60,288 nucleotides of DNA from RGIG1918 sp964570895 (GCA_964570895.1 CAZMZD010000008.1:1-60288), one strand, 5' to 3'. Positions 24,775-33,779 are shown, numbered from the stretch's first letter. The notes: a model not told the origin generated them from the sequence alone. Numbers and translations: made by a program.

Positions 24775-27009
24775 ATGCAAAATTTAGAAAAAATGTTATT
24801 TGAAGCTGTTGAAAATAATACACCTGACGAAATTAAAAAAGACAGCATTTTTGATTATAAAAACGAAAATGAATTTACATTCAAACTAACTCAAGAACTT
24901 GTTGAAAAACTAAATCTTTGGGATTGGTTTAAAAATTATAAAAAAGAAGCAGCAGTTTCAACTGCGGGCATTCGTGGTGCGCAAAATGTCCTATATCCGC
25001 ACGACACAAGGTTCCCGATTAACACAATCGGCATAACCCTTGCCACCCTTGCAAAAGCCCTTGTGCTTCTTGAAAAATACCCGCAAGGCGACATTATAAA
25101 GCTCGCAGGAAGGGAAGTCCGCTACAATAGCCCAATCTTTCTAAATATTATATCCAAAATTCAAGCAGGGCTTGGAATTAAAACAATTTTGCCAACAAAC
25201 AAAAAAACAATTCCAATTTGGCTTGCTTCATTTCTTGCTTTCAAGCTCGACCTTGTTGGTGGCGAATACATCACAAGTTCCCACGGTATAAGCGTTAAAA
25301 ACGCCACAAAAGATTTAAACAATCAAGGCTCGCAATTCTTGCCGGATGAGAGCATGGAATTTGTTAATAAAATGGAAGAAATTTTAAACGAAGTAAAATC
25401 CAAAGGATATTACGAAATAAAATTTGCCTCAAACGACGACGAAAACCTTGATTTCGAAGTCATGGAAAAAACCGCAAACGGCGTCACTTTATATATTGAA
25501 TACTTAAAAAATGGAGTTGCGACAGAAGAAAACATTGAATTAATTAAAAATTTCCAAGGCAAAATTGTAATAGATTCAGTTGGCGGTTGCGCTTATGCAA
25601 CTTTGTCCAAAATCCTTGAAAACCTTGGAATAGACGACAAATTCATCTGGTTCAACACAGAAGAAGACCCGTTTTTCCATGGTATCGGAAAAGACATTAA
25701 AAAAGATAAAGAAGGCAAAGACACCTTCTATGATTGGAGTTTAGATATTGGCGTCGTTGGAAGAAGAGCGGACGGAAGCGAATATTTCCCTGTTATTGAA
25801 ACACTCAAATATGACGAAAAATTAAAAGACTTAAAAACAGGCACCGTCTGCCTTGTAACAGACCCTGACCACGACAGATTAAGCATTTTGCAAGTCGATA
25901 GCAAAGAAAACTTGGCAAAAATAAAAGCCCTCGGAATTGACACTCAAGAGCTGCCAAACAACCGAGTTTTATCGATATATAGCCCAAACCAAGCTTTCCT
26001 TATGGTTATGGATTTTTGGGCACAATCACTTAAAAACAAAGGCGTATTTGAAAACCATGAAAGATTTATCGTTAAAACCACGCCAAGCTCTGCTTCATGG
26101 GATGAATGGGCAAGCGCAAACAGCATAAAATCCATAAACACACCCGTTGGCTTTAAAGAAATTGCAAACGTAATTAAAAAAATCGAAAACCAAGTTACAG
26201 GCGACGTGCAAGATGTTGTAGTTGAAGACATCTACGGTAAGGAAATTCACCTTGGCTCAAGCCCAAGAATGATCTTTGGCGGCGAAGAATCCGGCGGTAT
26301 GATAATTGGCGCAGAAAACTTTATCACCTCGCTTTCAGGGCGCAAGGCGCTTGCAATGCGTGAAAAAAGTGCAACCGAAGCGATAATTTTAGCTTCCGCC
26401 CTAACAGCAAGCCTCGACAAACCACTTTTTGAGCACCTAGAAAAAATATATGACGACAACAAAATAATTTCTCGCTTCGATGTTCGCGAAGACATTTCGT
26501 ACTATAACGAAAGCGAACCCGATATCAACAAGTTAAAACTTGCCAAAACTCAAGGCGAAGCATTAAGAACCAAAAACGACCTTTTCTTCTTAACGCTCGC
26601 GCTTGCAAAAGCAGAAGGCAAAATCACAACAGACACGGCGCGTGAAATTTTAAGCGCAACATTTAGTGAACTTGATTTTGCAAACTTAACAGACATTGCG
26701 TTCGTTGGCGACGGCACCCTTCTTAAATTCACAGATAAATTTGTCGAAATAAGACCATCCGGAACAGACGCTAAAACAAAAGCTTACGCAGGCGGAGGTA
26801 ACAAAGCAGAGCTTTCAAGATACGCAAAAGCCTTGGGTAACTACTCCGGCGAGAAAAATGAAACATACAAAAAATATATTTCAGATGAATTTTACAACAA
26901 TGCTAAAGAAACCTCGTTTGAAATTTACAAAAAATTTGCGCAAAAACATGCAGACACAAGAAATTTCAAACCCGTAAGCTTCGATTTTATCTTGGAAAAT
27001 CTTGCTTAA
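24775..27009 (+). CDS. Divergent alpha-D-phosphohexomutase superfamily enzyme
   Basis: About 744 residues from ATG 24775 (AAGGAG seven bases upstream). The four superfamily loops are present but altered: STAGIRG near 62-68; the catalytic phosphoserine loop reads YITSSHGIS (S169) instead of TASHNP; the metal loop CLVTDPDHDRLS keeps three Asp; the sugar loop GGEESGGM is intact; and the phosphate loop EIRPSGTDAKTKAY is intact. Such enzymes interconvert hexose 1- and 6-phosphates. It is longer than usual phosphoglucomutases (450-580). A second, more typical enzyme lies at 40853-42559. Substrate not predictable. Confidence 0.8.
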   Translation: MQNLEKMLFEAVENNTPDEIKKDSIFDYKNENEFTFKLTQELVEKLNLWDWFKNYKKEAAVSTAGIRGAQNVLYPHDTRFPINTIGITLATLAKALVLLEKYPQGDIIKLAGREVRYNSPIFLNIISKIQAGLGIKTILPTNKKTIPIWLASFLAFKLDLVGGEYITSSHGISVKNATKDLNNQGSQFLPDESMEFVNKMEEILNEVKSKGYYEIKFASNDDENLDFEVMEKTANGVTLYIEYLKNGVATEENIELIKNFQGKIVIDSVGGCAYATLSKILENLGIDDKFIWFNTEEDPFFHGIGKDIKKDKEGKDTFYDWSLDIGVVGRRADGSEYFPVIETLKYDEKLKDLKTGTVCLVTDPDHDRLSILQVDSKENLAKIKALGIDTQELPNNRVLSIYSPNQAFLMVMDFWAQSLKNKGVFENHERFIVKTTPSSASWDEWASANSIKSINTPVGFKEIANVIKKIENQVTGDVQDVVVEDIYGKEIHLGSSPRMIFGGEESGGMIIGAENFITSLSGRKALAMREKSATEAIILASALTASLDKPLFEHLEKIYDDNKIISRFDVREDISYYNESEPDINKLKLAKTQGEALRTKNDLFFLTLALAKAEGKITTDTAREILSATFSELDFANLTDIAFVGDGTLLKFTDKFVEIRPSGTDAKTKAYAGGGNKAELSRYAKALGNYSGEKNETYKKYISDEFYNNAKETSFEIYKKFAQKHADTRNFKPVSFDFILENLA

Positions 27010-27061
27010 TAAAATCAGCATGTTACAAATTGTAAAAAATACCGACAAAAAGATAAAACTT

Positions 27062-27091
27062 TTGTATGTTTATTTTTAAATTAAGTATGAT
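27062..27091 (+). promoter_or_regulatory. Probable speD promoter
   Basis: TTGTAT (27062-27067), an 18-base spacer and TATGAT (27086-27091) precede speD, giving a leader of about 45 bases. Moderate match to sigma-70. Confidence 0.45.
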
Positions 27092-27141
27092 ATGCTAATA
27101 ATAAACTAATATTTTACACAAACCCTTAGGAGGAATATGAA

Positions 27142-27585
27142 TTGGCAGTAATGACAGTACCAATCAAGGAACAGGCTAAAACCCAAAAATACCTTGGAAG
27201 ACACATCTTAGCAGAATTTTTTGAATGCGACCCTAACATTTTAAACAATCCGGAACTTGTTGAAAAATACATGCTCGAAGCGGCTCTTGAATGTGGCGCA
27301 ACGATTGTACAAAAATGTTTTCATCTTTTTGCACCGCACGGTGTTTCAGGGGTTGTAATCATTTCAGAAAGTCATTTGGCAATTCACACTTGGCCAGAGC
27401 TTGGTTATGCCGCAGTTGACTTATTCACTTGCGGAGAAGCATGCGACCCTAAAGTTGCGTACGACTTCCTTAAAAAAGCTTTTGGCGCAAAAAACACCTC
27501 TTATTCCCAATTAAACAGAGGGATTTTAGACGAAAACAATATAAATGTTTCTCAAACTCCGTTCTACATCAAAACTCAATTTTAG
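27142..27585 (+). CDS. speD: S-adenosylmethionine decarboxylase proenzyme
   Basis: A 147-residue SpeD (prokaryotic class 1B-like). It self-cleaves at the Ser of ISESHLAIHTWPE to make the pyruvoyl group and decarboxylates SAM for spermidine synthesis. GRHILAEFFECD and DLFTCGEACDPK (with the catalytic Cys) are intact. TTG 27142 is taken as the start because AGGAGG lies eight bases before it; ATG 27151 is the alternative. An ATG at 27137 in another frame opens a four-codon ORF that stops at the ATG 27151. Confidence 0.92.
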   Translation: MAVMTVPIKEQAKTQKYLGRHILAEFFECDPNILNNPELVEKYMLEAALECGATIVQKCFHLFAPHGVSGVVIISESHLAIHTWPELGYAAVDLFTCGEACDPKVAYDFLKKAFGAKNTSYSQLNRGILDENNINVSQTPFYIKTQF

Positions 27586-27599
27586 TGTAAAATAGTTTT

Positions 27600-28133
27600 G
27601 TGGAAAGAATTTATATTAAACCAATGCAAGAAGAATATCTTGACTCGGTGCTCGAAATTGAGGCCGACGCTTATGGTGCGCACCATTGGAGTAAAGACGG
27701 TTTCAGAAATGAAATCTCAAACAATCTGGCGCACTATATTTGCGCATTCAAAGAAAACACTCAAAAAGAGCTGGAACTTGTTGGCTACTGTGGAATTTGG
27801 ACGATTTTCGAAGAAGCCCATGTGACAACCCTTGCGGTTAGTTCACGTCACAGAAGAGAGCATGTCGCGCAGGCAATTTTGCTCGCGCAAATTAAATTTT
27901 TATACGAAAACATGGTTAAATATTTGACTCTTGAAGTGCGTGAAAGCAACGCGAAAGCAATTGCACTATATGAAAAATTCGGCTTTAAATCTCTCGGCAA
28001 AAGAAAAAACTACTATCAAGATAATGGCGAAGATGCCCTTATAATGTGGACAAACAACATTTTTTCAGATAGCTACAAACTCTTACACAAAAATCTCACG
28101 GAAAATCTTAATCTTGAAATAATTTATGAATAA
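27600..28133 (+). CDS. rimI: GNAT N-acetyltransferase, RimI-like
   Basis: A 177-residue GNAT protein. The acetyl-CoA loop VSSRHRREHVAQAIL and the LTLEVRESNAKAIALYEKFGF segment (about 110-130) are typical of RimI, which acetylates the N-terminal Ala of ribosomal protein S18. GTG 27600 gives the full fold. It has about 30 extra C-terminal residues. Its end overlaps the bioY start by eight bases. RimI is the best family label, but the true target is unknown. Confidence 0.8.
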   Translation: MERIYIKPMQEEYLDSVLEIEADAYGAHHWSKDGFRNEISNNLAHYICAFKENTQKELELVGYCGIWTIFEEAHVTTLAVSSRHRREHVAQAILLAQIKFLYENMVKYLTLEVRESNAKAIALYEKFGFKSLGKRKNYYQDNGEDALIMWTNNIFSDSYKLLHKNLTENLNLEIIYE

Positions 28134-28941
28134 AAGATATATCGACATTTACAAAAAAATAATATACAACAATGAAAAAACGCCCTTAAGCGTTGGAACA
28201 CTTGCCGTGATGGCACTTTGCGTTCTTACCATGGTTGTTGCCAGCTTCACGCAAATTGATTTCGTGCACCCTTGGTTTGTCAAAGGGCCGGAAGGCGGTT
28301 TGCTTTTCGTTATGAAGTCTTACCCTTATGTTCCGCAAATCCCTGTGGCACTTTTTATAATCACCATTCTCGGGAAGCAATACGGCTTCCTTACCATGTT
28401 GATTTATATTTTAATGGGGCTTTTTGTTTGGCCCGTGTTTGGCATGGGTGGCGGCATAGGATACCTTAAAACAGGCTTTTTTGGCTACATTTTTGGCTAT
28501 CTTCTTATTGCGATTTTTTCAGGCAACTATCTCACTAAAGAAAAAACCTTTAAAAACATCTTAATTGCAACTGTTTTGGGCGTCCTTGCAATAGATTTAT
28601 CAGGGCTTGTATATTCTTTTATTCTTGCAACTTTCAAGCAAATTGATTTTGCATTCGTAGGCCATGCCCTCAAAAATTTCTCTCTTTCAAGAATTTCATA
28701 CGATATTATCTTATCTATCGTAGCGATTTATCTTGGAATACTTGCAAAATACCCGCTTTGGCTCACAATGTACACAAACACTCGCCCTAAAAAACGGAAA
28801 AATAATTACAAAAAAGCAAAAAAGAAAGTTCTTGCAAAAAGAGGAAAAGAAGATTTTGACATAAATCTAGACGACATTCAGCAAGAAAAATCAAAAAAGA
28901 AACAAAAGAAGAAAAAGCCCAAAAAATCAAAAGAGTCATAG
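28126..28941 (+). CDS. bioY: BioY family biotin transporter (ECF S component) with Lys-rich tail
   Basis: A 271-residue protein. Residues 20-215 form six hydrophobic segments with the BioY signature (GKQYGFLTMLIYILMGLFVW, then PVFGMGGGIGYLKTGFFGYI). BioY binds biotin in the membrane and usually works with the ECF ATPases. Residues 225-271 are a very Lys-rich tail, absent from most BioY proteins. The stop codon forms the first base of a 188-bp dispersed repeat. No bio genes are adjacent. Confidence 0.85.
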   Translation: MNKRYIDIYKKIIYNNEKTPLSVGTLAVMALCVLTMVVASFTQIDFVHPWFVKGPEGGLLFVMKSYPYVPQIPVALFIITILGKQYGFLTMLIYILMGLFVWPVFGMGGGIGYLKTGFFGYIFGYLLIAIFSGNYLTKEKTFKNILIATVLGVLAIDLSGLVYSFILATFKQIDFAFVGHALKNFSLSRISYDIILSIVAIYLGILAKYPLWLTMYTNTRPKKRKNNYKKAKKKVLAKRGKEDFDINLDDIQQEKSKKKQKKKKPKKSKES

Positions 28942-29128
28942 GGTGCGTTTATACGCACCGCATAACTCATACACGTCATGCTGAACTTGCCTCCTTTTGC
29001 CGAAATCTGTCGATTTCGTGCAAAATGGGTCCTCTGGGAGTGGTTTCAGCATCTTGCAATCTTTAAAGCATAATAAACAATCCTGAGCTTCGTCAGCTGG
29101 TAAGATCCTGAAATAAATTCAGGATGAC
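28941..29128. repeat. 188-bp dispersed repeat, copy 1
   Basis: Matches 31186-31373 in the same orientation over 188 bases without gaps; five substitutions by eye. It contains internal hairpins (GAAATC...GATTTC, and ATGCTGAA...TTCAGCAT arms) and ends in a 25-base palindrome also present, inverted, at 2392-2416. It encodes no plausible protein. Origin is unknown; it resembles the structured intergenic repeats (REP/MITE-like) of other bacteria. Confidence 0.9.
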
Positions 29129-29269
29129 TTTTTTAATTTATTACCTTGTCGCTAAATTATAATATATTATGCCGAACAGCCGTAGGTTGGGGTTTCCACC
29201 CCAACAGTATAACATCAAGTCACCATGTCAAACAGCCTGCAGCCCGTAGGTCAGGCACTATCCAACAAA
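29129..29269. repeat. Repeat-rich intergenic: GTAGGTTGGGG hairpin and fragments
   Basis: GTTGGGG (29186-29192) and CCCCAAC (29199-29205) form a hairpin after CCGTAGG; a shorter GCCCGTAGGT copy lies near 29243-29252. The same hairpin occurs at 31455-31473. No gene is seen. Confidence 0.7.
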
Positions 29270-30220
29270 CTACCCGCCAATCAAATATTCAAGGCAATCA
29301 TCATAAGTTTCAAACTCGCAAACCTTGATCCCCATTTTTTCCGCAGTCACATCAAGTACGGAATTATTTTTAACGGCGTAAATTAGAATATTATTCTTAA
29401 TTGCGCCTAAAACACCTGCTGAACCAAGAGCGGACGAAGGAACAATTAAACCGTCCGGCGCGCGCAGCGCTCCTTCTTTTTTCTCCCTTAAATAAGAAGG
29501 TGCTTGCATAAGCCCATCCAAAACGCAAGGAAGATATGTCGCAGAAACAGTTTCTGCCGCGAGTTTAGGGTTTTCAAGCTCAAAAGAAACATCGAGCGAA
29601 GAAAAAGCAGGCGCGTGTGCAGAGGGCACATTAAATTCAGAAGATATCAAATGCGAAAGCACGCCCTCAACCCCGCCAATCGGATCAATTCCAACCCCTT
29701 GCATGTAGTCATCATCCTCGGTATCAGGAAAATAACAAACAATTGCAATGGCATTCGCCCCGCGCGCAAGCAGCTCACGTGCAGAATTTAAAAGGGTATC
29801 AGGGTTTTTAACATTCCCCATGCTCACACCGCCGCAAACCGAAAATTCAATCCCAACAGGCGCACTCGTATAATTTACTAAAATATCATAGCCCTTAACG
29901 ATTTTATACGCTTCAATCGTGTTTAGATGAATATTTAAAATAGATTTAGGAATTTCGCAATCAAAAATCACGCCAAGGGTCGTTTTATCTCGCTTTGCAA
30001 GATACAATTCACCCGCCAAGTATTTATCAAACGCCCAGCCTTCAAGATAGTGCATATTATCAGTTAGCGCCGTGATAGAGCCCGCGTTCACAACATTTGG
30101 ATTTACAACTAAATCAAAATGCTTTGCAAACTTTCTTGCAATTATGCCCGCGTCCCCTGCGTAGCCCCCATATTCTGCACCAATTCCTGTTGGTATTGAA
30201 AAAGCATACAATTTCTTCAT
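29270..30220 (-). CDS. DUF3326 domain protein
   Basis: A 316-residue protein from ATG 30220. It reads like DUF3326: AFSIPTGIGAEYGGYAGDAG at the start, HFDLVVNPNVVNAGSITALT (a conserved Asn-rich turn), SAPVGIEFSVCGGVSMGNVK and a long GVGIDPIGGVEGVLSHLIS segment. DUF3326 proteins are found mainly in cyanobacteria and plants and have no assigned reaction. No signal peptide. A longer reading to 30286 would add a hydrophobic leader formed from the upstream terminator, so it is rejected. It is flanked by repeats. Confidence 0.8.
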   Translation of the reverse strand: MKKLYAFSIPTGIGAEYGGYAGDAGIIARKFAKHFDLVVNPNVVNAGSITALTDNMHYLEGWAFDKYLAGELYLAKRDKTTLGVIFDCEIPKSILNIHLNTIEAYKIVKGYDILVNYTSAPVGIEFSVCGGVSMGNVKNPDTLLNSARELLARGANAIAIVCYFPDTEDDDYMQGVGIDPIGGVEGVLSHLISSEFNVPSAHAPAFSSLDVSFELENPKLAAETVSATYLPCVLDGLMQAPSYLREKKEGALRAPDGLIVPSSALGSAGVLGAIKNNILIYAVKNNSVLDVTAEKMGIKVCEFETYDDCLEYLIGG

Positions 30221-30270
30221 AGCAAAAATATACCACAAATTTCCTGCGCCACAAATCCCGTAAAATAAGC

Positions 30271-30294
30271 AAAAAAAGGCTCCCACAAGGGAGC
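30271..30294 (-). terminator. Intrinsic terminator of the coiled-coil gene
   Basis: Minus-strand stem GCTCCC/GGGAGC with loop TTGT followed by CTTTTTTT, 37 bases after the stop at 30331. Confidence 0.9.
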
Positions 30295-30330
30295 ATAAAC
30301 TAATCAGAAGAAGAAATTTATTTATTGGTA

Positions 30331-31062
30331 TTAACCAAATGTTTTGAATGTTTTTTCTACGTTGTCTTTTACAACTTGTTCTACGGATTCTCTTTCAGTC
30401 TTAACTGCATTTCTTTCAGTTTCGATTTGTTCCATCTGCATATCAAGTTTCTTTTCAAGAGTTTCTAATTTTTTAGTGATTGCGTTATATTCAGCTTCTG
30501 CTTGAGCATCGTCTGCTGTGTAGTAAACTTCAGTGAAACTTCCTGTTGCTTGAGGAGTTGTATATTTGTGTTCAACAGTTTCTTCATTGTTTTTCACTTG
30601 TCTGCAGAGTGTCCATTCGCCTTTTTCAAGCATTTGTTTAATGTAGCTGTCTGCTCCGCCGTCATCATTATTTAGTTGGCGACAGCTTGTAAATTTTGCA
30701 ACCCTTGATTTTGTAAAACCAAATTTTTTGTAATCCTCTTCAGATAAATGATTTTCAAAATTTGATTGAGAGTATTTACCACTTTCTGGAACTACAACGC
30801 TTCCGTTTGTGTCTACGATGTAGTAGCCGGCGTCCATAATTTTTTCAGCAGTCATGTTTTCTTGAACTTTTTCGCCGTTTTCATTGTAGCCGGTTGTAAC
30901 AAAGTGTGTGTTTGAAATCTTTTCATTGTAAGTCGCAGCTGCATCTTCTGCTTGGCGAGAAGCTGCAAGCTTCGCTTGCAAAATTTGTTGGGCTTGATAC
31001 TCAAGATCGTTCTGTCTTGCTGTTAACATCAAAACCCTTGTTTGTGATGCTGACATTCCCAT
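30331..31062 (-). CDS. Coiled-coil protein of the 'MGMSASQ' type, unknown function
   Basis: A 243-residue protein from ATG 31062 (AAGGAG ten bases upstream). The start MGMSASQTRVLMLTARQNDL followed by EYQAQQILQAKLAASRQ is, to my recollection, typical of a protein family abundant in Gastranaerophilales, with helical N-terminus, a middle domain with two SCRQLNND/LCRQVKNN-like segments, and a C-terminal coiled coil (about 190-243, KLETLEKKLDMQMEQIETER). No signal peptide. ATG 31098 would be an alternative start. Function unknown. A 21-bp repeat shared with the divergent Gly-zipper gene lies upstream. Confidence 0.6.
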   Translation of the reverse strand: MGMSASQTRVLMLTARQNDLEYQAQQILQAKLAASRQAEDAAATYNEKISNTHFVTTGYNENGEKVQENMTAEKIMDAGYYIVDTNGSVVVPESGKYSQSNFENHLSEEDYKKFGFTKSRVAKFTSCRQLNNDDGGADSYIKQMLEKGEWTLCRQVKNNEETVEHKYTTPQATGSFTEVYYTADDAQAEAEYNAITKKLETLEKKLDMQMEQIETERNAVKTERESVEQVVKDNVEKTFKTFG

Positions 31063-31142
31063 TTTTCTTGTGCTCCTTCTGTTAGTTACATTAGGCATGA
31101 CGGCATTTTTATTATTTTCTTTAGGATTTAAATTAATAATCT

Positions 31143-31635
31143 TTACAAAAGTTAACATGCGAGTGAAATTAAAATCGTGGTTGCAGGGTGCGTTTATACG
31201 CACTGCATAACTCATACACGTCATGCTGAACTTGCCTCCTTTTGCCGAAATCTGCCGATTTCGTGCAAAATGGGTCCTCTGGGAGTGGTTTCAGCATCTT
31301 GCAATCTTTAAAGCATAATAAACAATCCTGAGCTTCGTCAGCTGGTAAGACCATGAAATAAATTCAGGGTGACTTATGCGGTTTACCTTCGCTCACACAA
31401 AGTTGTAGGGTGCGTTTATACGCTCCTATGTTGCGACAAACACGTAGCCCGTAGGTTGGGTTTTCAGCCCAACAACACAAAACATAAATCTGATTTTTCA
31501 AATTTTTATCACTAAACAGCGGATTTTGTGTAGGGCGAAACGCGCGAAAGCAGGAGCGTTGGCAACGCCAAAAGCTCATTTTCGCAAGTGTAGACCCGAA
31601 GTGGCTCGCATGTTAACTTTTGTAACAACTGAAAA
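31143..31635. repeat. 493-bp composite-repeat block bounded by 21-bp inverted repeats
   Basis: 31143-31163 and 31615-31635 are perfect reverse complements (21 bases). Between them lie the second 188-bp repeat, a partial GGGTGCGTTTATACG repeat (31413), a GTTGGG/CCCAAC hairpin (31455-31473) and an ACAGCGGATTTTG repeat (31494-31528). No plausible gene. The inverted arms lie upstream of the divergent genes at 31062 and 31747, in the same orientation to each. Whether they are promoter duplicates or element ends is unresolved; I see no target-site duplication. Confidence 0.7.
31186..31373. repeat. 188-bp dispersed repeat, copy 2
   Basis: Gap-free match to 28941-29128, differing at five positions, two of which break the terminal palindrome. 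The copies are about 2.2 kb apart and flank the DUF3326 gene as direct repeats, so recombination between them could delete that gene. Confidence 0.9.
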
Positions 31636-31746
31636 ACCAACTCCCACAAGGCTTTTCAAAAAAGTATATAAAAAGTAAGCAATTTTTATGCGCAATATTT
31701 TTTTATTAATGTACGAGGTAAGAATAACAAAAAAGGAGATAAAATT

Positions 31747-32109
31747 ATGTGTTACGGTATTCACGGACCAGGAATGTGCGGCGGTTCAGACATCTTAACT
31801 CAACCTGGTGGGTTTAGAGCAGTGACAGGCGGACCATCAATCTTTGGCTGTGGATATGGTGCTCCTGTATCATACGGTTGCTACGGTCACGGCTGGGGCT
31901 ACAATGACCACTGCCCAATCTCAAGAGAAACTAGAGCAATTAAAGTTGGCGGCGCGCTAGGCGCAGCGCTTGGTGTCACAGCAGGTGTTTCGCTTTGCAA
32001 AACAGGCGCACTTCTCGGCTCAGTAGGCGGCCCAATCGGAGCATTAGTTGGCGGTGTCGCAGGGCTTGCTCTTGGCGCATTCGCAGGAAAACATTTCGCA
32101 AGAACATAA
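31747..32109 (+). CDS. Small Gly-zipper membrane protein
   Basis: A 120-residue protein. Residues 1-62 are Gly/Cys/Tyr-rich without a signal peptide; residues about 67-115 form a glycine-zipper membrane segment (GGALGAALGVTAGVSL, GALLGSVGGPIGALVGGVAG, LALGAFAGKH). Such zippers occur in membrane-inserting and outer-membrane lipoprotein-like proteins. AAGGAG precedes ATG 31747. Monocistronic, with a terminator at 32133-32159. No named family; function unknown. Confidence 0.65.
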   Translation: MCYGIHGPGMCGGSDILTQPGGFRAVTGGPSIFGCGYGAPVSYGCYGHGWGYNDHCPISRETRAIKVGGALGAALGVTAGVSLCKTGALLGSVGGPIGALVGGVAGLALGAFAGKHFART

Positions 32110-32132
32110 TTCAAAAGAAAGGAAATAATTTT

Positions 32133-32159
32133 AAAAGCCCCAATCGAGGGGCTTTTTTA
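32133..32159 (+). terminator. Intrinsic terminator
   Basis: AAAGCCCC AATC GAGGGGCTTTTTT, 23 bases after the Gly-zipper gene. Confidence 0.9.
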
Positions 32160-32198
32160 ATGTTCAAAATTTCGCCAAAGCAAATAATATAGTGCGCA

Positions 32199-33779
32199 TT
32201 AAAAATTCTCATTCAAAATCATTTGACTAGCAGGCCCAAACCTTGGGTTCAAACTTGCGGATTTTTTATAATATTCATAAGCTTTATTTTTATTCCCGAT
32301 AAAATCTTCGAATTCGCCAAGCTTCCAATAGTAATAAAAATTAAAATCGCCAAGATAAGTCGCAAGTTCAAGCAAATTCAAATTTCTTGTCTGAACCCCG
32401 CGCGCAGAATCGACCAATTCAAGCAAATAAAAAGAGTCGCAAGGGTTATCCGCAAGCGCTTCCCTCAAATAATAAAGTTTCAAATTATTATACGCATTTT
32501 TATACTCGTCTTGCGCCCCGCCTGCCACATTTTCAACATTCGCATTGCTCAAAATTCCAATCGCAAGCTGATAATTTTCATTCAAACTGTAGGAATTCGC
32601 TCCGGCAAGCCCACGTTTAATTTTTTTAGGAGTTTCTTTATTCAAAATAGTATTTGTCAAAATCAATTTTAAATACACATCTTTCACGTCAAGCTTAAGC
32701 GCCTTAGAGTAATTTTCGCTTGCAAATAAATAATTTGCGCCAATAAAGTTCAAATCGCCAAGCACGTCTTGTGTATATGGGCTTTTTTTATTGTATGCCA
32801 CCATTTTATCTGCCACTTTTTGCGCAATAGCCAAATCTTTCGTGTTAATCAAGGCTTTAAAAAGCAGGTGGTTCAGCCTTAAATCCTTGTCATTTGAAAG
32901 AAGCCCAGCATGCGCAACCTCGGCTGCCCCGTAAAAATCATTATCCAAATAACGAATTAAAGCCTCAAAATACATTTTATCGCACGGGCGCAAGGCAAGC
33001 CCTGCTTGCGCCTCATAATACGCTTTTAAGAATTCGTTTTTTAAAATTTCATTCCCAAAATCAGCATGTCTAACAACTTCAATTGCTTTTTTGTATTCAC
33101 CCGCCGCATTTAAAATTTTAGCTTCATGCAGCTTGTAAACCAAGTTAACATTATTTATATGGCTTGCTCGCTTAACATACTGCAAACTCTTATCAAACTG
33201 CTCTAATTCATAAAAAGCGCAAGACATCACGTAATTTGCCATGTCGGAATTTTTCATTAAATCTTTTTGCTTATTCAAACCAAAAGACGCTTCTTGCGGC
33301 ATATTTTCCTGATATATCAAAGACAAATATTTGTGCAGAATATTTTCTTCATCAGCAGTCAAAGAATATTTAATTCCATACGCGTCGCGCAGCATTTTAA
33401 TTGGCATTTCAAAATCATTTTTATTGTCAATTCCTGCCAAAACCTCATCCGAGAGCAAAAAATAACCGTTAGCATATAAAAATTTAGCAAAATTCAACCT
33501 CTGATAATTGTTTCTCAAAGTGTGCGAAATTTTATTTAAATCTTCTCGTGCCGCAAGCGGGTTGCCTTGTCTTGTTTTATTCACAACACGCTGAAAATCG
33601 TCAATTAGTGCGTCCGCACTTTTCTCGTCTTGAGGATTATCTTGACTTAAAATATTATCCACAATTGAAAACAGGTCAAACGAAGTTTTGCCTTCGTCAG
33701 CAAGCGCCATCCCCCCAGAAGAAAACCCTGTAAAAACAAGCAACGAAAATATAAGAACTATTTTTTTAACTTCTTGCAT
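32199..33779 (-). CDS. Exported tetratricopeptide-repeat protein
   Basis: A 526-residue protein from ATG 33779. Signal peptide 1-28 (VKKIVLIFSLLVFTGFSSGG then ...ALAD). The remainder is almost all helical pairs of TPR type, for example YELEQFDKSLQYVKRASHIN, AGEYKKAIEVVRHAD, FIGANYLFASENYSKALKLD and GNKNKAYEYYKKSASLNPRF. TPR arrays are protein-binding scaffolds. It overlaps the end of the GAF/HD-GYP gene by 14 bases and is probably co-transcribed with it. Partner unknown. Confidence 0.75.
   Translation of the reverse strand: MQEVKKIVLIFSLLVFTGFSSGGMALADEGKTSFDLFSIVDNILSQDNPQDEKSADALIDDFQRVVNKTRQGNPLAAREDLNKISHTLRNNYQRLNFAKFLYANGYFLLSDEVLAGIDNKNDFEMPIKMLRDAYGIKYSLTADEENILHKYLSLIYQENMPQEASFGLNKQKDLMKNSDMANYVMSCAFYELEQFDKSLQYVKRASHINNVNLVYKLHEAKILNAAGEYKKAIEVVRHADFGNEILKNEFLKAYYEAQAGLALRPCDKMYFEALIRYLDNDFYGAAEVAHAGLLSNDKDLRLNHLLFKALINTKDLAIAQKVADKMVAYNKKSPYTQDVLGDLNFIGANYLFASENYSKALKLDVKDVYLKLILTNTILNKETPKKIKRGLAGANSYSLNENYQLAIGILSNANVENVAGGAQDEYKNAYNNLKLYYLREALADNPCDSFYLLELVDSARGVQTRNLNLLELATYLGDFNFYYYWKLGEFEDFIGNKNKAYEYYKKSASLNPRFGPASQMILNENF

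Noticed and set aside
29221..30286. Longer start of the DUF3326 protein with a hydrophobic leader (to 30286)
   Set aside because: The extra residues come from the neighbouring terminator hairpin; ATG 30220 gives the usual family start.
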